DNA of 13,946 bases from Myxococcales bacterium (GTDB taxonomy: Bacteria > Myxococcota > Myxococcia > Myxococcales > Myxococcaceae): positions 1 through 13,946 of the forward strand of contig PMBV01000326.1 in the NCBI GenBank assembly GCA_003153055.1, written 5' to 3'. Position numbers and translations under genes: made by a program. This document shows positions 1 to 8,747 of this stretch, one piece after another (position 1 is the stretch's first letter; each line of letters starts with the position of its first letter). Under the pieces are notes generated by a model. It saw only the letters and a program-made list of their open reading frames with translations. It was not told the DNA's origin and made no database searches.

Positions 1-2
1 TC

Positions 3-1100
<1,098 letters not shown>

Positions 1101-1110
1101 GCTCCTTCCG

Positions 1111-1803
1111 ATGCTGGCCCGCCGCCCACGAATCCTCCCCCGCCGCGCCGCCTCCGCCACCTCGGTGGTGGTGAAGGAGATCTACCTCTCGCTGCAGGGC
1201 GAGTCGACGCACCAGGGGCTCTTGTGCACCTTCGTGCGGCTGACCGGCTGTCACCTGCGGTGCACCTACTGCGACAGCGCCTTCGCCTTTCGTGGAGGTG
1301 AGCGCCTCGAGAACGAGGCGGTCGTGACTCGCGTGCTGGCCTTGGGCGCGAAGATGGTCGAGGTGACGGGAGGCGAGCCGTTGCTCCAGCCCGGGGTTTA
1401 CCCGCTGATGGAGGCGCTCCTGGGCCGGGGCCTCACCGTGCTCCTCGAGACCTCGGGTGCCATCGACGTCAGTGAAGTGCCGGCGGCGGTGCATAAAATC
1501 GTCGATCTCAAGACGCCGTCATCGGGCGAGGCCGATCGCCATGACCCGCGCGTCTTCGACTCGATGAACGAGCATGATGAGCTCAAGGTGGTGATCGGCA
1601 GCCGCGCCGACTACGAGTGGGCGGTGGAGCGCCTCCGCGAGCACCAGCTCGATCGCCGGCCCTTCTCGCTGCTCTTCTCCACGGTGTTCGGAGCCCTCGA
1701 GCCTCGGCAGCTCGCCGAGTGGATCATCGCCGACCGGCTGCCGGTGCGGTTCCAGCTCCAGCAGCACAAGTACCTGTGGGCGCCTGACGCGAGAGGGGTC
1801 TAG
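1111..1803 (+). CDS. queE: 7-carboxy-7-deazaguanine synthase QueE (radical SAM)
   Basis: Radical SAM enzyme that converts 6-carboxy-5,6,7,8-tetrahydropterin to 7-carboxy-7-deazaguanine on the route to queuosine. Seen: family opening EIYLSLQGES (23-32); the cluster-binding cysteines C47, C51 and C54 in CHLRCTYC; the SAM-contact motif TGGEP (86-90); ETSG (113-116); DLKTPSSG (132-139); and a C-terminal RFQLQQHKYLW. At 230 residues it has about 18 extra N-terminal residues rich in Arg and Pro. Start choice: the ATG at 1111 has only a weak AGG (1099-1101) upstream; an in-frame GTG at 1165 would give 212 residues and begin right before the conserved core, so the extension may not be translated. The partner genes queC, queD and queF are not in the window. 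The stop is two bases before the next ATG. Confidence 0.93.
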   Translation: MLARRPRILPRRAASATSVVVKEIYLSLQGESTHQGLLCTFVRLTGCHLRCTYCDSAFAFRGGERLENEAVVTRVLALGAKMVEVTGGEPLLQPGVYPLMEALLGRGLTVLLETSGAIDVSEVPAAVHKIVDLKTPSSGEADRHDPRVFDSMNEHDELKVVIGSRADYEWAVERLREHQLDRRPFSLLFSTVFGALEPRQLAEWIIADRLPVRFQLQQHKYLWAPDARGV

Positions 1804-1805
1804 CG

Positions 1806-3212
1806 ATGCGGCTTCATGCGCGGTACCTCGAGCCCGAGCCCCTGCGCGCGCAGCTTCGCACGGGGGTGCTCCAACCGGGGAAACTGTACACCTCGCAGTA
1901 CGCCAAGGAGGGGTACGGGAACGCGCTGGTACGAACCAACGAGACGGGTGCCCTCGACGAGGAGGCAGCCTGCGCCCTGCTCGATGCCGTGCTCCAGACC
2001 GGCGGGCAGGGAGGCTCGCTCGAGGTCGCCGACGAGGCCGAGTTTCTTCCGCGGTTCCTCTCAGTGGCCGGGGCCGCGCTCGATGATGTGGGCCTGGCTT
2101 CCCAGCTCCTCAACGGTGGTTTCCTCGGTCGGCTGGGCCAGGGGCCGTTCACCTTCGGCTCGTTGCCGCTGAGGGTCATTCGGCGACAGGTCACACCGAC
2201 AACGCTGCGGAGCGCCCGAACCCGGGTGGAGCTCGGCTGGGACTCGGATCTGGTCAACCTGCTCGAGAGCGCGGCGCTGCTCGCCGAGCGGGAGCCCGAA
2301 CAGCACCTGGTCGTGCTCAACGCGCCGATGGTGCGCTTGCCGTCGACGCCGGTGGACTCCGCGCCGCCGATGGCCAGGCCCAAGCCGCTGGACATCGACC
2401 GGCTGTTGGCCGAGGCCATGGGGCTGGGGGCGCAAGATGTGTTCCTCCAGAGTGGGCGACCGCCGTCGTTCCATGGGCCGAGAGGCAGCGCCACGCGCGG
2501 AGAACCGCTGAGCCGCGAGACGCTGTTCATGGTCGCCGCGCGGCTGGGGACCTCGGTCGACAGCGACGTGGTGCAGGTCGGGGCGATGCAGGTCGAGGCC
2601 GTGGGGCGAGTGCGGGTCAGCGCCTCGAAGGCGGGCATCGCCTTGCGGGTGCTGGGGCCCTCGGCGTTCCTCGCCCCGGGCCTCGACAGCCTGTTGGGTC
2701 TCAAACGTGGGTTGGTGGTGATTGGCGGGCCACCCGCGAGCGGGCGGTCGACGAGCTTCTCGGCGATGTTGCACGCCTCCTTCGACGCTGGCCACGTCAT
2801 CGCCTCGCTGGAAGAACCGGTGAGCTTCCCCCGGTGCGACTTCCAGTGGAACGCCGAGCCCACCAAGGTCGAGCCATTCTTCCGCGCGGTGCGAACGTCG
2901 GCGGCGTCGGTGGTCGGCTTCGACTTCATCGACGACGCGGTGTCGGTGGACCTCGCGCTCCGCGCCGCGCAGGAGGGCCGGCTGGCCGTGTGCACGATGC
3001 TCGGGTTGTCGCTCGGCGCCCTCGTGGAGCGCCTCGCGGTCCTCGACGCTCCGGCCCAGCGGCGCCGGGTGGCGGAGCACCTGGTGGCGGTGGCCTGCCT
3101 CACCCCGGGGAGCAGCGCGCGGATACTCCTGCCCTCGGACGCGCTGCGACGTCACCTGGCCCAGGAGGTGAGCCCTCCACCTCCGGAGTTGCTCGGCCGG
3201 ACCGACGGCTGA
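1806..3212 (+). CDS. Degenerate PilT/GspE-type secretion ATPase homologue with novel N-terminal region
   Basis: 468 residues in two parts. Residues 1-190 match nothing I recognise. Residues about 195-450 follow the plan of type IV pilus retraction and type II secretion ATPases. LDIDRLLAEAMGLGAQDVFLQ resembles the PilT N-terminal segment that reads like LLxxAVxxGASDLHL. GLVVIGGPPASGRSTSF is at the P-loop position; SLEEPVSF (334-341) sits where PilT has the EDPIE Asp box; VVGFDFIDD (369-377) sits where PilT has VGEMRD; and LALRAAQEGRLAVCTM is at the LALTAAETGHLVFGTLHT position. The key residues are changed: the Walker A lysine is Arg314 (codon CGG at 2745-2747), the catalytic glutamate of VGEMRD is not kept, and the His box is lost. 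It is probably a non-hydrolysing or regulatory paralogue. It lies two bases after queE, so it is translationally coupled, although no functional link to queuosine is evident. Confidence 0.7.
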   Translation: MRLHARYLEPEPLRAQLRTGVLQPGKLYTSQYAKEGYGNALVRTNETGALDEEAACALLDAVLQTGGQGGSLEVADEAEFLPRFLSVAGAALDDVGLASQLLNGGFLGRLGQGPFTFGSLPLRVIRRQVTPTTLRSARTRVELGWDSDLVNLLESAALLAEREPEQHLVVLNAPMVRLPSTPVDSAPPMARPKPLDIDRLLAEAMGLGAQDVFLQSGRPPSFHGPRGSATRGEPLSRETLFMVAARLGTSVDSDVVQVGAMQVEAVGRVRVSASKAGIALRVLGPSAFLAPGLDSLLGLKRGLVVIGGPPASGRSTSFSAMLHASFDAGHVIASLEEPVSFPRCDFQWNAEPTKVEPFFRAVRTSAASVVGFDFIDDAVSVDLALRAAQEGRLAVCTMLGLSLGALVERLAVLDAPAQRRRVAEHLVAVACLTPGSSARILLPSDALRRHLAQEVSPPPPELLGRTDG

Positions 3213-3223
3213 GTCTCGGTCGA

Positions 3224-3242
3224 CACCGGGAGCGCTCCGGTG
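3224..3242. repeat. Near-perfect palindrome between the PilT-like gene and the next gene
   Basis: CACCG (3224-3228), one unpaired G, the palindrome GAGCGCTC (3230-3237), then CGGTG (3238-3242). It lies 12 bases after the stop at 3212 and 43 bases before the ATG at 3286. No T-run follows. It could be a weak terminator stem or an operator for the downstream gene; the sequence does not decide between them. Confidence 0.3.
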
Positions 3243-3285
3243 GCCGTGTTATGCATTTGGCGAACGCGGCGTGGGGGGCACCAGG

Positions 3286-3795
3286 ATGACGGCAGCGGTC
3301 GACCAAAGAGAGAGCGGCCCCGGGTGGGTCCATGGCCGGGTGGGGAACGTCGTCTTTCTCATCTTCCACTCGTGCGTCTCGGAAGACGGGATTACCCACT
3401 CCTTCGAGGTCATCGGTCGAACCCTGGCGCGGCACCCGTCGGGCATCGCCCTGGTGGCGATATTCGGGGAGCGGACCCAGGTCCCGTCGGCGGCCACGCG
3501 TCGGAGGATCCTGAGCTACATGGGCGGCATCGCCAAGCAGTTGTTGATTGGCGGCACCGTCATCGAGGGTGACAGCGTTGGCGCCACGGTGAAGCGGGTG
3601 GCGACCTCGATGATGACGACCATCATCAGCCCACAGTTCGCGCACAAAACGGTGCGCTCGGTCCCCCTCGCCTGCGACTATGTCGCCCGGTGCGCCGTCG
3701 ACGACCAGGGCGCGCCGCTGTCTCAGGGGGCGCTGTTCTTGGCGGCCACCGGGCTGAGGTCGACGATGCCGTCGGAGCCCGTTCTGTCGATGTGA
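3286..3795 (+). CDS. Hypothetical protein, possible STAS/SpoIIAA-like fold
   Basis: 169 residues, no signal peptide and no membrane helix. The pattern is a beta strand (NVVFLIFHS), a helix (SFEVIGRTLARH), a beta strand (GIALVAIFGE), a helix (SAATRRRILSYMGGIAKQ), a beta strand (LIGGTVIEG) and a further helix and strand. This alternation, with a conserved-looking P-S/D-x2-R motif (PSAATRR, 67-73), resembles a lineage-specific family of STAS-like proteins seen in myxobacteria, but I infer this from pattern only. I chose the ATG at 3286, with CCAGG immediately upstream, over the in-frame GTG at 3271. The gene converges on the dioxygenase gene with only 7 bases between the stops. A 73-base gap with a palindrome separates it from the upstream operon. 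No function can be assigned. Confidence 0.7.
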   Translation: MTAAVDQRESGPGWVHGRVGNVVFLIFHSCVSEDGITHSFEVIGRTLARHPSGIALVAIFGERTQVPSAATRRRILSYMGGIAKQLLIGGTVIEGDSVGATVKRVATSMMTTIISPQFAHKTVRSVPLACDYVARCAVDDQGAPLSQGALFLAATGLRSTMPSEPVLSM

Positions 3796-3802
3796 GGTCG
3801 GC

Positions 3803-4681
3803 TCAGCTCACCCGGTCGTAGTACCGTGCCCGATACAGGAGCCGCCGGCGTGCGGGTGACTCGGTGAAGCCGCTGCGATCATGGAGCACGTTGTTGCAGA
3901 CCAGCCCCATGCCGGGCTCGAGGCGGCCCTTGAGGGTCCAAGGCGTGGGGGTCGAGAGGAGCCGCTCGAGGGCGAGGCGGGCAGCCCGCGTGGTGGCGTC
4001 GTCCTTCCACGCGATGCTGACGGTGCGGGCGGTGTAGCGCATGTGGAGGTGGCCCTGGGCGTCCACCGAGAACACCGGGCCAGGTTGCTCGGGCCGGGCG
4101 ATGCCGTGCTCGTCTGCCCTGGCGGGAACGCACATCGCGTCGGGGGCTGACAGAGCGGCGACGTGCGATGGGTCTTCGTCGCGGAGCAGGAGGTACGCGA
4201 GCTCGTGATCGAGCAGCTGGTTCTCGCCGCCCAGCTCGGCGCTCTCCACGCAGTGCAGCAGGAGGCCGCGCACGGTTCGCTGTGGAGGGTTGTAGTACCC
4301 GTCGGTGTGCCAGCGAATGGGGCGGTCGGTGTAGGGAATGAACTCGCGCCGCTCACCCCGGTCTTCGGCGCCTCGAACCGAAATGGGCGAGATGGCGTCG
4401 TCGTCGGTCAGCCAATGGTCGTCGAGCCGGAGGAGGCCGAGCTGGGCCCCGAGACTGCGGGGGATCTCCTTGTCCGGGTCGCGGCCCGTCGTGCCGGCGT
4501 AGATGGCCAGGTTGGCTCGCTCGATGAGCTCGAGGAGCCGGGCGCGCTCGGCAACGGTGAGGCGCCGGGGGTCGCTCACTTCAACGAGCACGTCCTCCAG
4601 GCGGCCCGGCGCGGTGGCGAGCTTTCGGTCTCGCCAGGCAGCGTAGGTCTGGGTCTCAGACAGATCGAAGGGAGAAGGCAT
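3803..4681 (-). CDS. TauD/TfdA-family Fe(II)/2-oxoglutarate-dependent dioxygenase
   Basis: 292 residues, the usual length for the family. The iron-binding facial triad is visible: H125 and D127 in RWHTDGYYN, and the distal H267 in NNVLHDRSGF. The 2-oxoglutarate-binding arginine is expected among R278-R284 in ARRRLLYRAR. GRLEPGMGLVCNN before the distal His and GLLLHCVESAELGGENQLLD after the HxD motif are also typical of the fold. The enzyme is a cytoplasmic oxygenase that couples 2-oxoglutarate decarboxylation to hydroxylation of a small molecule; the substrate cannot be read from the sequence. The ATG at 4679-4681 is supported by GAAGG seven bases upstream on the coding strand. It is divergent from the DUF6463-type gene across 118 bases that contain two palindromes. 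No sulfonate-transport genes are adjacent, so taurine use is not supported. Confidence 0.85.
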   Translation of the reverse strand: MPSPFDLSETQTYAAWRDRKLATAPGRLEDVLVEVSDPRRLTVAERARLLELIERANLAIYAGTTGRDPDKEIPRSLGAQLGLLRLDDHWLTDDDAISPISVRGAEDRGERREFIPYTDRPIRWHTDGYYNPPQRTVRGLLLHCVESAELGGENQLLDHELAYLLLRDEDPSHVAALSAPDAMCVPARADEHGIARPEQPGPVFSVDAQGHLHMRYTARTVSIAWKDDATTRAARLALERLLSTPTPWTLKGRLEPGMGLVCNNVLHDRSGFTESPARRRLLYRARYYDRVS

Positions 4682-4738
4682 GAGCGGCCTTCAGGGTAGC
4701 AGGTGCGAGGCCCAGGCGCGCAGGGAGCGTACTCTTTG

Positions 4739-4753
4739 GAGCGCCAGGCGCTC
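4739..4753. promoter_or_regulatory. Perfect 15-base palindrome in a divergent intergenic region
   Basis: GAGCGCC A GGCGCTC: two 7-base arms that are exact reverse complements around one base. It lies between the divergent starts of the dioxygenase gene (4681) and the DUF6463-type gene (4800), followed three bases later by a second palindrome. The position fits a regulator-binding site, but the regulator is not in the window. Confidence 0.4.
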
Positions 4754-4756
4754 GAA

Positions 4757-4772
4757 CATACGCTAGAGTATG
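4757..4772. promoter_or_regulatory. Inverted repeat CATAC-N6-GTATG, candidate operator
   Basis: CATAC (4757-4761), GCTAGA, GTATG (4768-4772): perfect 5-base arms with a 6-base spacer, unusually AT-rich for this genome. It ends 27 bases before the ATG at 4800. A second AGTATGG follows at 4786-4792, giving a directly repeated half-site. The size and spacing suit a TetR-, PadR- or MarR-type repressor site; this is inference. Confidence 0.4.
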
Positions 4773-4799
4773 GCAAGTACCACTCAGTATGGAGGCGCC

Positions 4800-5216
4800 A
4801 TGAATCTCACCCCAGGGAAGACGATGTTCGCCACCGGGCTCGTGCACCAAACCGTCGGGGTCCTCGCCGGCGTCGGCCTCCTGACCACCGGCAGCGGCCC
4901 TCCGCGAAACCTGTTCGCCGAGCTCGTGCGCGGTGGCGTGGTCGGCGCGGTGGAGCCCGACCCTCAGCGGCAGGTGCTCTTCTGGTTCCTCTTCTTCGGC
5001 TTCCTGGTGCTCTCACTGGGGTGGGTGATGGATCGCCTCGAGACCCCCGAGCGGCCGCTCCCCAGCGCCGTGGGGTGGCAGTTGCTCGCCATCGCCTTCG
5101 CCGGGGGGCTGCTCATTCCCGCCTCGGGCTTCTGGCTGGTCGTCCCTCAGGGGCTCTGGGTGCTCTGGCGCGCCAAGAAGAGCCGGGCGAGCCTCAGCGC
5201 TTCAGCGCCCGCTTGA
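4800..5216 (+). CDS. Small membrane protein, DUF6463-like
   Basis: 138 residues with about four hydrophobic segments: 9-29, 58-78, 93-107 and 108-123. Characteristic pieces are AVEPDPQRQVLFWFLFFG (50-67), a tryptophan-containing loop GWVMDRLE, and PASGFWLVVPQG near the C-terminus; these fit the DUF6463 family of inner-membrane proteins with no established function. Start: the ATG at 4800 is preceded by GGAGG (4791-4795); the in-frame ATG at 4770 would run through the candidate operator and has a poorer ribosome site, so it was not used. The last 23 bases overlap the 3' end of the convergent acyl-CoA synthetase gene. Confidence 0.75.
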   Translation: MNLTPGKTMFATGLVHQTVGVLAGVGLLTTGSGPPRNLFAELVRGGVVGAVEPDPQRQVLFWFLFFGFLVLSLGWVMDRLETPERPLPSAVGWQLLAIAFAGGLLIPASGFWLVVPQGLWVLWRAKKSRASLSASAPA

Positions 5217-6669
5217 GGATCTTCCCCGAGTCGCCCTTGGGAAGCTCGGCCAGCACCTCCACGTGCTTGGGAATCTTGTACCGGGCGAGCTGCCCCTGAC
5301 AGAAGGCCAGCACCTCGTCGGCCGTCAGCGACGCACCGGCGACCGGGGCCACGAAGACCTTGCCGACCTCGCCCCACGTCTCGTCGGGCACCCCGATGAC
5401 GGCCACCTCCCTCACCTTGGGGTGCGTCGAGAGGAAGCGCTCGATCTCCACCGGGTACACGTTCTCGCCGCCGCTGATGAACATGTCTTTCTTCCGACCC
5501 GCCACGTAGAAGAAGCCCTCGCTGTCACGGCGCACCAGGTCGCCGGTGGCGAACCACCCGTCGTGAATCGCCTGGCGCGTCGCCGTGGGGTTCTCCCAGT
5601 AGCCCTTGGTGCACGCCGGGCCCTTGAGCCAGAGCTCACCCACCGCCTCGCCCTCGACCTCGTGCCCGTCGTCGCTCACCACCCGGGTCTCGATGTAGAA
5701 GTTGGGAAAGCCGATGGAGCCCATCTTGCGTTGGGAGTCCTCGGCGTTGAGCGAGAAGACGTTGGGCCCGAACTCCGTCAACCCGAAGCCCTGCCTGATG
5801 GGCACGTGGCGGGCTTCCCAGGTGCGAATGAGCTCGAGGGGCATCGGCTCTCCGCCCACGATGGCGTAGCGCACTGTCGCCAGCGTCACCTCGGAGAACG
5901 CCGTGGTGCGCGCCATCATGTCCAGCGTGGTGGGCACTCCGAAGAGAATCGTCACCCCTTCTTGGTCGCACAGCCGCAGCACCCGCTCGGCCTCGAACTT
6001 CTTCACGAAGACGACCCGGGCCCCGCGGTGGAACAGCGGCGTGTTCAGCACGTGCCAGCCGCTGGTGTGGAAGAAGGGCAGAAACGAGAGCGCCACGTCG
6101 TCGTGGGTGAGGTCCAACCGGAGCCCGGTGCTGACCGAGTTCCAGAACATCATCTTCGGGGTGATGATGGCGCCCTTGGCCGCCCCGGTGGTGCCCGAGG
6201 TGTACAGCACCATGGAGGCGTCTTCGAAGCCGGTCGCGAAGGCCCGCCGTCGTGTCGGGCGCGCCTCGTCGGCCAGCACCGCCCTCACGGCCTCGAAGTC
6301 GACCCGCACCACAGGGGCTCGGGTCAGGGCCGCGGCCGCCGGAGCGAAGTCTCGGTGCACCAGCAACAGCGACGGCCGGCAGTCGGAGAGAATGTGGTCG
6401 AGCTCGCGCGGCGCCAGTCGAAAATTGAGCGGCACCAAGATGGCGCCCAGGCGCTGGAGCGCGAAGAAGAGCGGGAAGTACTCGGCCTCGCTCCCGGCCA
6501 GCACCGCGACCCGGTCACCGCGCTGAGCGCCCCAACCCTCGAGCGCGTCGGCCAGCCGGCAGCTCGCCTGGTAGAGCCAGGCGTAGGTCCACCGCTCGCC
6601 CGTCTCCGCGTTCGTCACCGCGACGGCACTCGGGCTGTAGGTGCTCCACCTCTCGAGCCAGTCGTGCAT
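5194..6669 (-). CDS. Acyl-CoA synthetase (AMP-forming), ANL superfamily
   Basis: 491 residues. Adenylates a carboxylic acid with ATP and transfers it to CoA. The core motifs are present: the ATP-binding loop YTSGTTGAAKG (156-166); LPFFHTSGW (197-205); the A5 motif QGFGLTEFGPN (293-303); ATGDL (374-378); the hinge and A8 loop GRKKDMFISGGENVYPVEIE (391-410); and the catalytic A10 lysine K483 in PKGDSGKILKR. The motif set and length fit fatty-acyl or aryl-acyl CoA ligases rather than nonribosomal peptide synthetase domains; chain length and substrate cannot be assigned. The frame stays open upstream to about 7170, but that part lies antisense to the next gene and precedes the family start, so I chose the ATG at 6667-6669. 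The ribosome site there is weak. The gene ends inside the convergent DUF6463-type gene and is divergent from the gene at 6800. Confidence 0.88.
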   Translation of the reverse strand: MHDWLERWSTYSPSAVAVTNAETGERWTYAWLYQASCRLADALEGWGAQRGDRVAVLAGSEAEYFPLFFALQRLGAILVPLNFRLAPRELDHILSDCRPSLLLVHRDFAPAAAALTRAPVVRVDFEAVRAVLADEARPTRRRAFATGFEDASMVLYTSGTTGAAKGAIITPKMMFWNSVSTGLRLDLTHDDVALSFLPFFHTSGWHVLNTPLFHRGARVVFVKKFEAERVLRLCDQEGVTILFGVPTTLDMMARTTAFSEVTLATVRYAIVGGEPMPLELIRTWEARHVPIRQGFGLTEFGPNVFSLNAEDSQRKMGSIGFPNFYIETRVVSDDGHEVEGEAVGELWLKGPACTKGYWENPTATRQAIHDGWFATGDLVRRDSEGFFYVAGRKKDMFISGGENVYPVEIERFLSTHPKVREVAVIGVPDETWGEVGKVFVAPVAGASLTADEVLAFCQGQLARYKIPKHVEVLAELPKGDSGKILKRALKR

Positions 6670-6799
6670 GCCCAGACCCAAGCACACTTGGCCGGCCCCT
6701 GGTCTCGGTCGTGGGCACCTCCGTTCTCGAAGACGAGGAAACGAAGGCTCAGGCAGTTGAATAGCTGCGCTGGGCTCGAGTGGCGCTAGACTCGGAGCA

Positions 6800-8719
6800 T
6801 TGTCTCTCCCGGGGCTCATAGACTCGGTATCAGTCGAGGCGACCCCCGACGGCCGCCAGCTCGGCGACTCGGCCACCGGAGCGGTGCTGCCGCTGAGCGA
6901 GGGTGAGCTGCGCCTGCTCGAAGCGTGGGACGGCAGAGTCAGCGCGGTCGAGCTCGCGGCCAAGGCGCTGAGCATCGGGGTCGACGTCGACGCGGGGCAG
7001 GTCGAGGCCTTCTTCTCTCGAATGTCGCGCATCGGGGTGCTCGGGCGGCCACCGCCGGTGGTGCCGGGCGCCGTGGTACCGCCCCTCGGAGTGAAGGGCG
7101 AGGCGGACATCGTCCCGTCGTTTCGGAGTGACTTGAAGCTCGAGCCGGCCCAGGGAACGCGGGGGGTCATTCACGTCGTCGACCCGGTGGCCCAGGTGAC
7201 CTTCACGCTCTACGACTTCGAGGTGTCGGTGGCCCGCATGCTCAACGGGCAGCGCTCGGCGAGTCAGGTGCTGGAGGCCGCGGACCGCATCGGGGTGCCG
7301 CTGACGTTGGCCTCTCTGAGGGCCTTCATCGGGCAGCTTCGGGCCTTTCGGTTCCTCGACTCCAAGCCGGTGCGGAGGCACACCACCTGGAAGCCACGGA
7401 AGGTCTGGAGTGACGAGGTGCGCGAGCTGTACCAGCAGGCGCTGAAGCTGGCTCGGCGGGGTGATCGCCACGACGCGATGTCGTGCCTGGAGTCGGTGCT
7501 CGAGCTCGACCCGATGAACGAGGACGCCATCGCCCTCAACGCCCGCCTCGGCGACACGTCGGGGCGGCCGGCCATCGGAACGTCCTTCGACCTGCTGCAC
7601 GCCAAGGCACCTCCCGAGGTCGTGGGCCCGGCGATGAAGCCCGAGTACCCGCTCGCGCAGGGCATGTTGGACCCCTTCGAGGCGCTCGAGCCAGTGGTGG
7701 ACCCAGCGGTGCCACAGCCCCAGGCACTCGGCAGCGGGCCTGCCTTGTGGCCCACCAGTGGGCCGGAGGTCACTGCTGATGACCTCTCGCTGTCCCAGCG
7801 GCAAGAGGCGATGACCCGCAAGCGGACGTTCTGGCCAATGATCACGCTCGCCAGTGTCCTCACGCTGGGGCTCGCAGGGCTGTTTTACCCGGTGGTGAGC
7901 ATCAACGAGACCAGCTGCTCCGTCGATCTCCTCGAGCTGGCTTCCCTTCGAGCGCCCTCGGCGGGCGTGGTGAGGTTCGAGGCGAAGCCGGGGCAACTGG
8001 TGTCGGTGGGCCAGGTGGTGGCGCGCATGGGTAAAGCCGGCGGCGGAGACCTCGACGTGCCGGCGCTTGAGAAGCGGCTGGCCGAGGCGAACCAGAAGAA
8101 GGCCAAGCTGTCGCCAGCTCCGGCGGCGAAGGTGTCGAAGGCACAGAAGCGATTGGCCCTCGCCAAGGCGCAGCTCGAGCCCCTGGCGGCCCAGCGCGAG
8201 AAGCTGGCTGCCCAGAAGGGGCCGGCCGCGGCGAAGAAGCTGGCCGCCTTCGACAAGACCCTCAGGGCGAAGGAGGCGGCGGTGGCCAAGGAGCGGGCGG
8301 AGGTTGAGGACCTGACCCACGCGCAGGCGCTGGCGGCGATCGAGAAGACCATCGCTGATACCAAGCGAGACCTCGAGGCGGCGCCTTCGGGGAGCGAGCC
8401 CGCGGACATCGTGGCCACGCAGGCTGGGCAGCTGGTGGTCGAGCCGACGCCCGTGGGCTCCCTGGCCGGAGGCACTGACGTGGTGCCCAAGGGCACGGTG
8501 GTGGGGCGGTTGGTGTCGCCCACGCTGAAGGTGACGCCGAAGCAGGGAGCGCCGCGGGCGTCAGGGCGCATCACCGTGATGGTGGGAAGCGAGCAATTGG
8601 AGGCGAGGGTCGACGGCTCGCGGCTCTTCATCGAGGGAGACGCGAGCCTGGCGGGCAAGCCGTGCATGGTGACGATGCCGGAAGGTCGGCGGCCGTGGGT
8701 GTTGACGCTCCTGCGGTAG
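6800..8719 (+). CDS. Composite protein: two PqqD-like modules, TPR-like segment, membrane helix and HlyD-type adaptor region
   Basis: 639 residues. Residues about 28-82 and 123-188 each look like a PqqD-type winged-helix module, the second clearest: VDPVAQVTFTLYDFEVSVARM, then LNGQRSASQVLEAA, then FIGQLRAFRFLD. Residues 205-250 (EVRELYQQALKLARRGD, then AMSCLESVLELDP) read as one TPR-like helical pair. A Pro-rich linker leads to one membrane helix (344-366). After it come a first biotinyl/lipoyl-like half (LRAPSAGVVRFEAKPGQLVSVGQVVARMG, 383-411), a long Ala/Lys/Glu-rich coiled-coil hairpin (420-526) and the second lipoyl half (538-570). This is the plan of HlyD-type membrane fusion proteins with a cytoplasmic PqqD-like N-terminal region. 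Known PqqD domains bind peptide substrates; that this one does is inference. No exporter or peptide gene is nearby. The start is uncertain: TTG at 6800 with GGAG only two bases upstream. Confidence 0.72.
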   Translation: MSLPGLIDSVSVEATPDGRQLGDSATGAVLPLSEGELRLLEAWDGRVSAVELAAKALSIGVDVDAGQVEAFFSRMSRIGVLGRPPPVVPGAVVPPLGVKGEADIVPSFRSDLKLEPAQGTRGVIHVVDPVAQVTFTLYDFEVSVARMLNGQRSASQVLEAADRIGVPLTLASLRAFIGQLRAFRFLDSKPVRRHTTWKPRKVWSDEVRELYQQALKLARRGDRHDAMSCLESVLELDPMNEDAIALNARLGDTSGRPAIGTSFDLLHAKAPPEVVGPAMKPEYPLAQGMLDPFEALEPVVDPAVPQPQALGSGPALWPTSGPEVTADDLSLSQRQEAMTRKRTFWPMITLASVLTLGLAGLFYPVVSINETSCSVDLLELASLRAPSAGVVRFEAKPGQLVSVGQVVARMGKAGGGDLDVPALEKRLAEANQKKAKLSPAPAAKVSKAQKRLALAKAQLEPLAAQREKLAAQKGPAAAKKLAAFDKTLRAKEAAVAKERAEVEDLTHAQALAAIEKTIADTKRDLEAAPSGSEPADIVATQAGQLVVEPTPVGSLAGGTDVVPKGTVVGRLVSPTLKVTPKQGAPRASGRITVMVGSEQLEARVDGSRLFIEGDASLAGKPCMVTMPEGRRPWVLTLLR

Positions 8720-8747
8720 CGGCGGAGCCTCGCTGTGCCGGAAAGCC

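Noticed and set aside
1814..3155. Two long minus-strand open frames opposite the PilT-like gene
   Set aside because: Ser/Arg- or Arg/His-rich products without motifs, opposite a frame with a recognisable ATPase plan; expected in GC-rich DNA.
5263..6789. 508-codon plus-strand open frame opposite the acyl-CoA synthetase gene
   Set aside because: The minus strand carries all adenylating-enzyme motifs; the plus-strand product has none and is His/Gly/Arg rich.
6670..7170. N-terminal extension of the acyl-CoA synthetase up to 7170
   Set aside because: It would lie antisense to the start of the next gene, and the conserved family start (MHDWLERW) is at 6669.
6830..8320. Long minus-strand open frame (496 codons) opposite the PqqD/HlyD-like gene
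   Set aside because: Composition-driven antisense frame: low-complexity Arg/Gly/His/Leu-rich product with no domain, while the plus strand has clear domain structure.
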